From positions 1-26,361 of the forward strand of contig KZ992613.1 in the NCBI GenBank assembly GCA_003614735.1: a stretch of 26,361 bases of DNA, read 5' to 3'. This DNA is from Thamnocephalis sphaerospora. Its lineage: Eukaryota > Zoopagomycota > Zoopagomycetes > Zoopagales > Sigmoideomycetaceae. Below are positions 10,106 through 22,989 of this stretch, piece by piece (the stretch's first letter is position 1; every line of letters starts with the position of its first letter). The notes beneath the pieces were generated by a model that was not told the origin of the DNA, did no database searches, and saw only the letters and a program-made list of their open reading frames with translations. A program made the translations under genes and the position numbers.

Positions 10106-12253
10106 ATGGACGGACTTGTTAACGGCGCCGAGTGCTCCGGCACCAACGCTATGATGCAGTTTTCGAAAAAGTTTCAGGAGGACAAGTCGCTGCAACGGGT
10201 AGGCACAGGACAGCACACCGCTTTCGCCTGCGCACTGACCCGATTGTCCGCTGTGCTTAGGATGCAGCGAGAGAGGCAATGCAGGCGGGCCGCGCGCCGG
10301 GAAAGGTAAGCGCCGCGCCGCTTGCATGTCGGCAGCCTGCTTGCGTCTTATGTTTGCGCGCTTGCAGGGTATCTTTCGCCAGGGCGGGCCGGCGCCGGGC
10401 ATGATGGATCAGCAGGTAGGATACAGCGGTGGCACGCATGAATACTGTGTTGCAAGCGATACCAACCTTCTGCATCCACCGCAGCTTGTCGATGAGTTCT
10501 TTCAGCAGCAGGCAGCCGAAGCGGCCGGTGCAGCCGCGCAACGGCCGTTCGAGTTTGACCAGATGCGCGGCGAGCTGGAGGGCATCCCGATGCTGCCGCC
10601 CGATGTGGCACCTCCACTGCAGGGAGATTGGACGCAGGAATTTCACGCGTTTTCGCCGCAAAAGATGGAGCAGCTGAATCCGGCCGAGCAGGAGGCCTTC
10701 AGCCGTGCATTTTCCGTGTACGAGCACATGCCCAGTAGGTTGCACTGATGGCAGAGGTCTGCGGATGTTTACTGACGCGCTATCTTGGCTTGTGCGCTGC
10801 TGCAAAGGTGGCTGGCGGGACGAGTTTCTGACAAACCAGGGATCTGCACAGGTTCAGTTTGGCCCTAACGAGGAGGCCGAGCTGGAGGCTGCTTTTGCGC
10901 GACATGCCGACTGGACGACCGAGTTTGCGTCGGCATCGTCCAAGGGCAAGCTTCCAGAGGGTGCTACGGCGGAGGAAACAGCTGCCGCATGGACCAGCGA
11001 GTTTGAGCCGACCGAGGAGGACGGCTTGAACTCGCAGGCGGCGCAGGACGAGATCATGAACCGATTTGAGAATCTGTGGAATCGCGATTTGGAGGACGAT
11101 ATAGAAGGCGGCCTGGACGATGACTGGCAGTCGCAGTTCCAGCGTACCATGACGGGCGGTCCGTACACCTTCGAGACTGACAACCAGTATCTGCAACACC
11201 CGAACCCGTTTGCCGAAGCGCAGCGACTGCGTGACGAGGGTGGGTCGCTCACTGAAGCGGCGCTTGCGCTTGAAGCAGCGGTGCAGGGTACCGAGTCTGC
11301 CAACGCCAATGCATGGCGCCAGTTGGGCGAAGTTCAGGCGGAGAACGAGAAGGAGTCGGCAGCAGTGCGTGCGCTGGAGCGTGCGCTGGAGCTGGATGAC
11401 AACTGCCTGCCTGCTTATGTGGTACGTACCGGACTGGCAAAATGCGTAGTGCATGTGCTTATCTGCGCCATGGTCTAGCCACTTGCCGTCAGTCTAGTCA
11501 ACGAAGGCCACGATCGTCAGGCATACGCGACGCTGGAACGCTGGTTGCGGCAGCGCTATCCTGATCTACTGATTGCCGATGGGGCTGCCATGGCCATGGA
11601 TGTGCGCGAGCGTGTCATCGACTCGTTCTTAATTGCTGCCCGCAGCAGTGATGGTGTGACCCGGGACATGGATCCAGATGTGCAAGTTGGCCTGGGTATT
11701 CTTTTCTACGGTGGCGGCGAATACGAAAAGGCCATCGACTGCTTTGTTTCGGCCCTGGAGAGCCGGCCCGAGGTGAGCCATGTTCGATCGCTTGCCCGCT
11801 AGCCGTTAGTTGCTGATAACATGTATGCAGGACTATCTGCTGTGGAACCGCCTTGGTGCAACGCTGGCCAACTCGGGCAAAAGCGAGGAAGCCATTGCTG
11901 CCTACCATCGGGCGCTCGATATCAAGCCCACATTTGTCCGCGCACGCTACAATCTCGGCGTTAGCTGTGTCAACATTGGTTGCCACCGCGAAGCAGTGGA
12001 GCATTTGCTGGGCGCGCTCGCCATGCACAACAACAAGCAGTCGACCGTCAATGTGAGCGCCAGTCTTTGGGAGACCCTCCGGCGGTCCTTCTACATGATG
12101 GTACGTCGTAGTGTTGGCGATGCTTTTCGCGTCTTACCGCGAACCAGACTCGTCCTAACATTGTATTACCGCACATAGGACCGCGCGGATCTGGCCGAAC
12201 TGGCGCAGCCGGGTGCAGACCTTGACAAGTTCCGCGGTGAATTTGACTTTTAG
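10106..12253 (+). CDS. PEX5: Peroxisomal targeting signal 1 receptor PEX5
   Basis: Eight exons: 10106-10198, 10261-10305, 10368-10415, 10485-10734, 10808-11421, 11479-11772, 11831-12100 and 12179-12253; 562 residues. PEX5 is the cycling receptor that binds C-terminal SKL-type signals in the cytosol and docks at PEX13/PEX14. The start is fixed by the hallmark N-terminus GAEC with the conserved, monoubiquitinated Cys at residue 10. Five WxxxF motifs follow (Trp at 111, 148, 181, 207 and 252), which bind PEX14/PEX13. The C-terminal half is TPRs, with AYATLERWLRQRYP, LGILFYGGGEYEKAIDCF, YLLWNRLGATLANSGKSEEA and ARYNLGVSCVNIG at the expected order and spacing. Three short exons (93, 45 and 48 bases) encode the N-terminus. 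Length is usual for fungal PEX5. A plus-strand ATTAAA lies at 12349-12354. Confidence 0.96.
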
Positions 12254-12348
12254 TTGCGCAGGCAAGAAGAGCGTTAATGGGATCGATGGCTGCTCTTTAT
12301 GTGTATACGCCGCTTCCTACAACAGAGGCTATACAGCTGCCAACATGT

Positions 12349-12354
12349 ATTAAA
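12349..12354 (+). terminator. Possible poly(A) signal ATTAAA for PEX5
   Basis: Common variant hexamer 96 bases after the PEX5 stop, inside the 189-base convergent spacer with the glycosyltransferase gene. It rests on a word match only. Confidence 0.3.
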
Positions 12355-12442
12355 CTTGGCACAACTGTTCTTTGTAAGGTGGTTTATGTGCACAGCACGG
12401 GCGGTAACCATCAGGACAAAGTGTAGTGGACAGGCTACTGCG

Positions 12443-14281
12443 CTATCGCGGCAGGGGCTTAAAGTGCGTCGCGTCGGTGCCATTCTCAATCTGCCGTGTG
12501 GCAGCGAGCACCTGTTCAGCCGGACATTTGTCGGCGGCATAGTGTACGATAAACGCGCCCGGCCGGTACTTGCTGGGCGGTACGCTGAACAGCTGGCTCT
12601 GCTCGTCCAGCAGCAGGACACTATCCATTCTCCTTTCCGTCTGCAATGTCGCCCAGATAGCACGCTGCGCGCCATCTTCGTGCTCGTACAGGTCTTGACG
12701 CTCTTGTGCCTGGCGCAGCAGGCTGTACGACCAGTCCGAGCTGCGCATCAGCATGACGCCTACGTCAATGCCTTTGCCGTCCGGCAGTCGTGTTGCCACC
12801 AGATGCTTTCCGCTAAAGTCGGCGCCCAGGCGCTTCTGCCAGCCCTGCAGCAGGTCAAAGATGCGCACAGTGCTGTTGACAATCACAGCGTCCATATCGG
12901 TCCACAGCACCCAGTCATACTTGGGCAGCACCTTCTCGAGCACGTCCAGGCGGCCCCAACCACGGTGGCGATGCCGGTGTCGGGTCTGCTGCGCATACTC
13001 GAGCGAACGCGCAACAAACGAGTATCTGTACCGTGAAGCGTACTCGCGCTTTGCGTTGGCCGATGCAACGCCCGCATCCAGCATGCAGTTGTCCGGAAAC
13101 AGGTGAGCCGATGTCACGAGCGCGAGATTGAACATGGTCATCGGTCGGCGACACGTAACAGGCGGCTGAGTAGGGAACTGGCGTTGGATCGACATAAAGT
13201 CTTCGGTAAGAAACACGTTGCTGAGCGCCATGGTCGTATTGGGCACATGCTCGATGGCATTCTGCCAGACATGCAGACGCGTATCGTTCACCACGTGAAC
13301 CGTGTTGTCCGAGCTGTAGCGGCTGTAGAAGTGAGCAAAGACACTGTCGCGAGGCTGGGTGTTTTCGGTGGAGAGGTTGGCAGCCAGCTGCGCCGTGGCT
13401 TCGCCCATGATTATAATGCGCGGTACACGCGCCTCAACATCACCTAGCAACAGCTTTGGGAGCTGCGAAGCCTCCAACTTTTGGCCAGCAATAGTTGCCT
13501 CGTCCAGTTCTTTGATGTAGGCATCCAGTCGTACATAAACATATGCGTCCACGTAGACCAGATAGTCGAACGACACCGGCCGGCGGCGGCTCTTCAACTC
13601 TTTGATCTATCAGTGGCGACGGCGTTGATGGCAAAGTAAAGCAGGCAATAAGTATACGCTAAAGAAACGCAAAGTATGCGCATCCTTGCCGTCACTTACC
13701 CAGCGCAGCATGCTAATTTGCGCGTCCCAAACATTGTCGTTCTTGAGCTCGAGAATATCGCCATACTCCATCTCCTCGGCCTGATAGTCACGGAGCGCCT
13801 GCAGACGCTCTGCGTCGGTTGGCCGCTCGACCGGTGCACGAACCACAAACTTGTAGAACACGTCACCGTTGGCACGCATACACGGCTGCAGGTTATCGCG
13901 CACGCCCATCATTTGCCGGCGCAGCAGTCGGCGGCGCTCGGAATCACGGTAGTCGGAGAAGATGACCAGCAATTGTTTGTAGTGGCGCGGTGTATGCAGG
14001 TCGTCATCGTCGCTGCTTGGCGTTGCCTCGACAGGAGCCGCATCCTTGCCGCTCGTCGTTGGGTCTTCCGGATCGTCTACGCCCTGCAGCGCGTGATTTA
14101 CAGGGATGGTAGGCTTTTGCGGTGCAAGGTGTCCCTGAGCATCAGCATGGCCGGTTGCAACGTCGGCCGTTGGCGTGGACGAGCGCGTCGAAAGGTGAAC
14201 CACAAGCACAAAGAGAAACACAGCTGCTATAAGGGCAAACTGCAGCCGGCGGTTCGCCAGCAGTGCCTGGGCAATTTGCAT
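12443..14281 (-). CDS. Type II membrane glycosyltransferase: GT31-like domain fused to GT34 (GMA12/MNN10) domain
   Basis: Two exons: 14281-13700 and 13606-12443; 581 residues. A signal anchor at about 14-30 predicts Golgi type II topology, followed by an acidic Pro/Thr stem. Residues about 100-240 resemble a GT31 beta-1,3-galactosyltransferase fold: LLVIFSDYRDSERRRLLRRQ, FVVRAP, EEMEYGDILELKNDN, then FDYLVYVDAYVYV. At the last site the family DDD/DxD is only VDAY (D214), so metal-nucleotide binding there is questionable. Residues about 350-581 match GT34: YDWVLWTDMDAVIVN carries an intact DxD (D431-M-D433), followed by GIDVGVMLMRSSDWS and FIVHYAADKCP. GT34 enzymes are Golgi alpha-galactosyl/mannosyltransferases. 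The two-domain reading is inference from motifs; the GT34 half is much firmer. Confidence 0.85.
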
Positions 14282-14658
14282 ACTTGGTTAATGAACAGCA
14301 AAGATGAGGTGTGTGTGTGTGCAGGTCGGAGGAGAAAGACGACGATAATGTGCAACAGTCCGCCATCAACGCCATTAACAGCAATGTCTTTACGCAAGCC
14401 AATAGCGTCGGCTACTGCGTCGATGAAACATACGGGCGATGCGGTGCTCGCAGTCTTGTAGACAAGTGTCCAGAACGACGACTGCTCTTGCGCTGAATAA
14501 GCACGTCGCTCTTTATGACTAGATGGCATTGAGTCTAATCGGAAAGCCGGATTTGGCCAAAATAGCTTCGATTCAGAGCATCACCGCCACTCTTATCTGA
14601 TCCACGCTGCCTCCCATCGGTGGTGTTTGGCGCCACTTTTTCCACCACGACTGCTAGC
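14282..14658. promoter_or_regulatory. Divergent intergenic promoter region (glycosyltransferase / TAH18)
   Basis: These 377 bases lie between two divergent start codons and should hold both promoters. A short GT-dinucleotide run is near 14308-14321 and a CCAAT pentamer is at 14399-14403 on the plus strand. Short open frames here show no family signal. No TATA box was identified with confidence. Confidence 0.4.
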
Positions 14659-17346
<2,688 letters not shown>

Positions 17347-17473
17347 TGTTATCCTAGTGGCGACGCCTGCTCCGTGCACATGTCTAGTAGAGAAACAAAG
17401 ATAGAGACATTGTCACAGCATTGGGTGCCGTGTAGAGTATGCCTGCGTGTGCATGAAGGGCAAACTCGCCACT

Positions 17474-19047
17474 CTATGCACCATCACCTTGGCGCATTAA
17501 CTTTGCGCGGTTGCGGCGCACACGATCGCCGAGATTCATGGCGCCGGCAGATGTGTAGGTCATTTGGTTTACATCACTGCACGCGTGGTGATAATGTGAG
17601 CGACTTTGTCAGCAGACAGACCGCTGCACGCCAGCAACACTCACTCTAAAAAGTCTTTGCCTGCACCATGCTGCGCACGATGCATCCGTTGCTCCTGCTC
17701 GCGGCGTTCTTCCTCTTCCTCTTGACGCTGAATTGCCGCTATACGATTCTCCCGATCACGATCCAAGTCGCTGGCGTTGTTCATCATCTCTGCAATCCGC
17801 CGCTGTCGCTCTGCCTCTGCCGAACGCTTGGCCGCTTCGTCATCGCCTCCTGATGCAGTGCGCGGCCGGTCGTCACGGCGGCGTTCCTCATGGCGCGGAC
17901 CGCTATGGCGATCGTAATCGCGTCGATCGTAGTCGCGGCGATTGTAATCACGCCGATCATGACGAGGGTGACCACGCGGGCTGTAGTCGTGACGCGCCGG
18001 AGAGCGTGAGCGCGAACGACCGCGTCGCTCACGTGGCACGTCTGTTGCGTTACGATCATCACTGTGTCGACGCTCTGGCGTCCGCGATCGCGACCGAGAG
18101 TAGTTGCGGCGTGCGCGATCACGCCCGTGCCGACGCTCACGATCATCCTCGCTGTCGCTGTCGTAGCGCTTTCGGTGCTTCTTTTCCTTCTTGGCCTTTT
18201 TATGCTTTTTGTCTTTGCTCTTGATTCCTTTGGCCTTTACGCAAATCAGCAATGGCGGCGTAAGCAAGCATAGATGCAAGCCATACAGAATGCATGTGCA
18301 GTCCAATTGCGCCCACTCACCTCTGCCAGCTGCTTCATACGAACGGGGTTGTTGACAATGCTTTCGAGCGCCTGCTGCTCTCGCTTCTTGATCATAAACA
18401 TTGGATCTTCACGAATCTTGGATTGCGTATCGCGTAGCGAATTGGCCTGTTGGTTCATTGCATGGTGAAAGATGGTGGATGACCGGGTCGAAAGCTGGTG
18501 GCAGCGCAAGTCAAGCGTTAGCCGCTCCGCAGCATCCATGTGCGCTCAGTGCACAGCGCTATCCTACATCTTCGACCTTGTGGCCTGCATCAACAATGTC
18601 GTCCACACGCTTCTTGCCTAGCAAGTACTTTTCCAAATCACTGCCACGCGTTGCCGCCGACTGGCCTGGGCCAGCTGCGTACATCCAATCCAACCGTTCA
18701 GAGTGTTTTCTACGTTGCGCGGACCGGCATGCTACGCTGTCAGCATTTCCGTGCTGTTGACTCGACCGCGCGTGCCAACCGCTTACCGCAAGCCCGCAGC
18801 CTCTTGTATCCGCTGCAGCTCCTGAATCTGGCGCTCTTCCTCCAGCTCCTTGCGCAGCTGCTCCAGCTTGCGATTCTCCTCTTCTACCTCCTGTTCACGC
18901 TTCCATACTCGCTCCTTGTTGTGAAATGTACCTGTATGCCAGGATTTTTTCAAATTCTACCGCCCAGCGCACAAACAACGGTAAGCCAGGTGTGCACGCC
19001 ATTTCGCTGCCATTGAGCGCGGTACTTGCGAGATCGCCGCCTCCCAT
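17474..19047 (-). CDS. CWC25: Pre-mRNA splicing factor CWC25
   Basis: Six exons: 19047-19030, 18956-18787, 18709-18568, 18494-18321, 18234-17645 and 17576-17474; 398 residues. CWC25 joins the spliceosome after Prp2 and promotes the first step of splicing. The first exon codes only MGGGDL. Splicing then gives MGGGDLNLKKSWHTGTF, the family's invariant N-terminus (CIR domain). It continues with a charged coiled coil ending LRKELEEERQIQELQRIQE, then RLDWMYAAG, DLEKYLLGKKRVDDI and REDPMFMIKKRE with NNPVRMKQL. Residues from about 170 are a Lys/Arg/Ser/Asp region with RS and RRDYD repeats. The 103-base last exon ends GDRVRRNRAKLMRQGDGA, a typical CWC25 tail. Reading through the last donor would stop early at 17641. 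Intron 1 has a GC donor. Confidence 0.93.
18957..19029 (-). other. CWC25: GC-AG intron 1 of CWC25
   Basis: Donor CTC|GCAAGT and acceptor GGTAG. The GT two bases further in gives the wrong phase, whereas the GC donor restores the near-invariant GGGDLNLKKSW. It follows an 18-base coding exon. Confidence 0.8.
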
Positions 19048-19149
19048 GTTGGCGATGAACGATGGAAGGTGATGGACTGGTTAGATGGTAGGTGGGCAAC
19101 AAACAACGGGCGTGTGACTGACGCTGGCCATGCCGTACACATAACTTTT

Positions 19150-19155
19150 TTTATT
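19150..19155 (-). terminator. Poly(A) signal AATAAA for UTP5
   Basis: Minus-strand AATAAA about 60 bases past the UTP5 stop at 19217. It lies within the 169-base spacer before the CWC25 start in the same orientation. Confidence 0.5.
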
Positions 19156-19216
19156 GTGAGCTCAAACTTGGCGCTGGCCTCTAAACGACGATGCTTTGCA
19201 CATGCAGACGACCATC

Positions 19217-21877
19217 TCACGACGAAAGCATTGCCTCGTCTTCGTCGCTATCGTCTTGGCTATCATCGTCATCGTCATCATCATCATCATCATCGTCATC
19301 GCTGTCCTCATCCTCGTCGCTGTCCTCATCCTCATCATCGTCGTCGCTAAGATCCTCATCCTCGCTCATCAAATCCTAGTGAATGTCAACAGGTCAGCGT
19401 AAAGGTACGAAAAATATCCCGTAACCGCCAGCAGTCTTACATCGTCATCAGAGTCAGCACCCTCAATTAGCTCGAGAATATCCTCGTCCTCCTCATCAGA
19501 AGACTCTGCTGCATCTGCACCCTCCACATACACCGACTCGGGTGTGTCATCCTCAGGATTCGTCTGAGCCGAGTCATTTGTCCGCACATCAATCTGGCTA
19601 AGCAGGAGATCCAGACGACCCGACAAGCGCAGCAGCTGGGCGTGGTTAACGACGCGCGCATCGACGGTCTGATAAAGCGTAGACAGCTGCTGCATCACAT
19701 TCGGTAGCTAGATGCGCGCATATATGCTCGTTAGCACTGCGATACAGACAGGCAAATGGTCTCGCCCATGTGCTTACCGTAACCAAGTACGACGTGTGGT
19801 AGAGAAGCACCGCCTTGATCCAAATGCTGTAGTGCTTTGCGTGCATAGGCGTGCTGCGGAACCGCTCAATCAGCGTATCCAGGAACGGCACCACCAGCCG
19901 TGATGGCAGACGGCGCACGGTGTTGTGCACCAGCTGCTGGTTGCCGTGCGACAGGCAACCAGAGAGCAGGTTGACGTCGTTGCTTTGCAGCGCCTGAACG
20001 AGCACCTGCTGCAGCGAGTTGGCCTTGGGCACTGGCAGAGCCTTGCCACTGGCATCAACGGCACTGGTACCAGACCGCGCTCCTCGCTTCTTCTCGGCCA
20101 CAGCCAGTTTTTGCAGCTGCTGCTCAATTGTTGGCTCCTCGTTCTAGATAGGATGGGATCCGTAATGAGCGACTGATCATCTTTTCAGTCACCTTGCAAG
20201 CCTTACCTGTGCCTTGTCGCCCTCCTCCTCGACATCCAGGACAGACTCCATGGTAGCAAGCACGGTGACAGGCGCTTCATTGCCAGCCACGACCATGGCG
20301 CTCGACTCGTTGTATGCGGCCGAGGTCTTTTTCTATACGATGCGTTCAATGTTTAGCCAACGCTACTCATCCAACTAATCCGCTCGCGCCTCTTACCATG
20401 GTCTCCTCGATACCAGCGCCACCCTTGAGCAACGCGTTATGCTCCGACACGCGCTGGAGGTTCATCTCTACCGGCTGCTCGCCATTATCTGCCAGGGTAA
20501 TGGTCTACAGCGCTGCCATGTCAGTATGCGCGGTGGACAGCAAATAATCGCGTGCATATCTCTAGCTCAAGCCAACATACCACTTGCTCAAAGGATGGCT
20601 TGATGGTAGAGCCACGCGCCACTAGCACGCGTGTTGGCTCACGAGTAAAGCGGGCTGCAAGCACTGGAATTTGCTCGTCGCCAGTGGTGCTGGTAAAGCG
20701 CAGCACACACGCCGGCTGCCGCGTCGCCAGCTTCTTCTTCTTGCCTGCCGGCGCCGCCTGCGTAACATCGCGCCAGACTGCGACTCGGCCGCCAGCCGAC
20801 ACAGCCAGCACGCTATTGTCCGTCGCCAGATCCAGCTGTGTGATGTCGTCGTCAAACGAAAGCACTATAGCCATCATCAGCACGACGTGGCACGTTGCTA
20901 GCGTCGCCGACAGTACTCACCATTTGCTGAACCAGTGTCGGCCGACTCGGTGCGGCAGTCCCAGACGTTGGCCGTGCGGTCATTCTCCGCGCTGGTCACA
21001 CTCCGCTGGCCGTCGCTCGTGAAGAGGGCGCTCTTTACCATGGAGGCGTGTCCGGTGAAGCTCTTGGTCACCTGCTTCTTGCGCAGATCCCATACCTCCA
21101 CCCGGTAGCCAGCCACTAGCAGGAGACGCTGGTCCTTGGCGAGTTGAATGCGGCGCGGGTTGGACACGGTCGCCCGCCAGTCGCGCAGCGCCTCGCCCGT
21201 CGTCATATCCCACTCGACGATTTTGCCGTCATCGCTGCAGCTGAACGCGATGCGTCCGTCACGGGTCAGCGCCACGTCGCGAACGGCCGATGCGTGTGCG
21301 CCAGTCAGCCGAAGCACCACGCTGGCGTGCGGCACCGAGTACACAATCACATCGCCCTTGTCGGTGCCGAGCGCAATGACCGGCACCTTTTCGTGGGCCG
21401 GGTTTGCCGCCGACTTGGATGCCTTGCGCTTCTTGCCCGCCACATGTGTCTCCTGCATGATCGGAGCCAAGTAGCACAGCAAACAGGTGCAGCGTCAGCA
21501 CTGCTCCACACCGCGGCCATGGTTTCGCTAGCCAACACGCTGCGTCGCTACGCCCGGGCTACTGCTAAACTGGCTCCTCGAATGCTTACCGTCTTTCCGG
21601 CGTTAGCAATGGCTTCACCGCACGCGGAAGCAACCAGCGTGCCCCAGGACAGCGAAGAGAACTTTTCGCCATTCTCGGACCGGTGATCGCAATTGAGCGC
21701 AGCCGTCTCCGTGTCAAACACGCGCAGACGATGGCAGTCGACAGCTAGCGTCACCAGCGCAAAGTAATTGGTCTCGAGACGCGAGAACGCTGCTAGGAGC
21801 GCGTCCTGCAGCTGCGTAACGCGGCGACCGACCGACCGGTTATTGGTGTCGTTGGCAAACGTGTTGGATACCCGCAT
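19217..21877 (-). CDS. UTP5: U3 snoRNP / small-subunit processome protein UTP5 (WDR43)
   Basis: Eight exons: 21877-21590, 21452-20921, 20864-20581, 20504-20397, 20332-20207, 20143-19778, 19707-19441 and 19375-19217; 709 residues. UTP5 is part of the t-UTP subcomplex that nucleates the 90S pre-ribosome on nascent 35S pre-rRNA. The N-terminal half is a WD40 propeller: LRVFDTETAAL, ALGTDKGDVIVYS, FSCSDDGKIVEWDMTTGE, VEVWDLRKK, FTGHASMVK and NVWDC. Residues about 447-600 form the Utp12 domain (QALQSNDVNLLSGCL, VVPFLDTLIERF, IKAVLLYHTSYL, LSTLYQTVDARV). The C-terminus is a long Asp/Glu tail. The start at 21877 is the first ATG in frame; the upstream stretch is low complexity. Intron 1 (137 bases) is the longest in the window. 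Confidence 0.93.
19240..19365 (-). repeat. Low-complexity GAT/GAC/GAG tract (acidic tail of UTP5)
   Basis: This is a run of Asp and Glu codons broken by a few Ser. On the plus strand it shows as CATCATCATC repeats that create spurious His- and Ser-rich open frames. Acidic tails are common in nucleolar proteins. Confidence 0.85.
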
Positions 21878-22131
21878 GCTGAATGGCTCCGGCAACGTAA
21901 GGAGGCGAGGTGGGCGAAGGAAATAAGTGCGTCGGCGTCGGCACGTCGGTGGCGATGACAATGGCGGCGATGGCAGCGACAACAGCAAAAACGGTGTGCT
22001 GTGATGGGCACGGAACGAAAAAAAGAAAAATTACAGAGGCATCTCTACTAGGCGGATAGGTTCAATTGTTCATCGCAGTTTTTGCATCCATCCTGGTAGA
22101 CCAAAACACCGTCGAGGACTGACCACAACAG
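21878..22131. other. Upstream region of UTP5, no gene seen
   Basis: These 254 bases hold the UTP5 promoter and 5' leader. On the minus strand there is a pyrimidine-rich stretch from about 22035 to 22016. Codons before the UTP5 ATG are open in frame but repetitive and non-conserved in character. No other coding signal was found. Confidence 0.4.
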
Positions 22132-22680
22132 GTGCGCAACAACGTGCGGGACTACTTTGAGGAATGGCCCGCACCACAAAGAAGCAGTGATGCCACCAAC
22201 GATCAAGAGCGAGAAGAGGGGTACCGCCCGGCAGAATATGCTAAAGACGCTGCCGACGGACAAGACGGCGGGTGCATCGGGAGTCACGAACGAGATGTTA
22301 CAGCATGCCTGTAACGACGTTCATGTTTTACTGGCAGCACTGTTTTCTGCGTGCCCGACAAGGAGTGGCATGCCGCAAAGCTGGAAGCATAGCAACGTAC
22401 ATCCGAAATGAACGCATTACAGACTTTGCGCACGCGCTCCGGGCAGCCATCGATGACTCGATCGCATGGACAAAGTGCCTGGAGGAGTTGCTGTTTGACG
22501 TCAGGCGGGTATATGATTTGGTGCCTTGGAGCAGTCTAGAAAGCTTGTCAAGACGAATTCAAGTATCCAAGGCACACATACAGCTATTACGCAGCACCTT
22601 TGACCATTGCGCTCCGCAGTCAACACCAAGTGCGAACATAGCTAATCAGTACAAAGAATATATCGTCTCATGCCAGTGAA
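22132..22680 (+). pseudogene. Decayed non-LTR (LINE-like) reverse transcriptase fragment
   Basis: Two segments in different frames look like parts of one RT domain. The first, in frame 2 at about 22157-22408, includes KTAGASGVTNEML and MPQSWKHSNV, resembling the fingers region of LINE RTs (GPDGI...EML, then IPxxWK). A stop follows VHPK. The second, in frame 3 at about 22412-22610, includes FDVRRVYDLVPWSSL, the palm D-x-x-x-A-Y-D motif with Ala replaced by Val, plus RIQVSKAHIQLL. The section expected between them, with YRPI, is missing, and the catalytic YADD is not seen. It is therefore a truncated, frameshifted relic. No endonuclease, poly(A) tail or target-site duplication was recognised. 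Confidence 0.6.
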
Positions 22681-22989
22681 TAGGCGACGCAAGTCGATAG
22701 ACTGTGAATTACGTGAATCTCACGCAGTAACTACGGAAACGAAGCACGTAAAGACGTGGCGGCTCAACCCGGTGTCTACCTGAAAGAGTGATGTTGGATG
22801 GCCATTTTGTTTGCCTACTTTATCACTCGATAACGCGGCCCACGCACGTGAATAAAGCTGTAAAGCCGTAGTGTAACAAAGTGCAAAGACGTAGCCATTT
22901 TAATATGAGTACTGTGCAAAGTGCAAATACAAAGGTCGCAGTAGACGTTGCAGATTATGTAGCGGGGAACGCATACGCCTGTGATATTA
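22681..22989. other. Spacer between RT relic and kinase gene
   Basis: These 309 bases show no gene. A plus-strand AATAAA at 22851-22856 could be the old 3' end of the retroelement. A minus-strand ATTAAA (22903-22898) is about 87 bases past the kinase stop and may serve that gene. Confidence 0.35.

Noticed and set aside
8853-10154. 433-residue plus-strand open frame
   Set aside because: It lies antisense to the exons and introns of the Reb1/TTF1-type gene, whose minus-strand exons join in phase and carry clear Myb motifs. The plus-strand product has no recognisable domain.
10326-10748. Single 140-residue frame at the PEX5 N-terminus
   Set aside because: It runs through two introns. The correct exons begin at 10106 with the conserved Cys and skip 10416-10484.
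12299-14461. Plus-strand frames of 245 and 261 residues
   Set aside because: They are shadows of the minus-strand glycosyltransferase. Their translations lack family signals.
17641-17643. TGA at 17643-17641 as the CWC25 stop
   Set aside because: It overlaps a good GTGAGT donor. Splicing to 17576 adds the typical CWC25 C-terminal tail.
19069-19402. His- and Ser-rich plus-strand frames
   Set aside because: They are the complement of the GAT/GAC/GAG acidic tail of UTP5.
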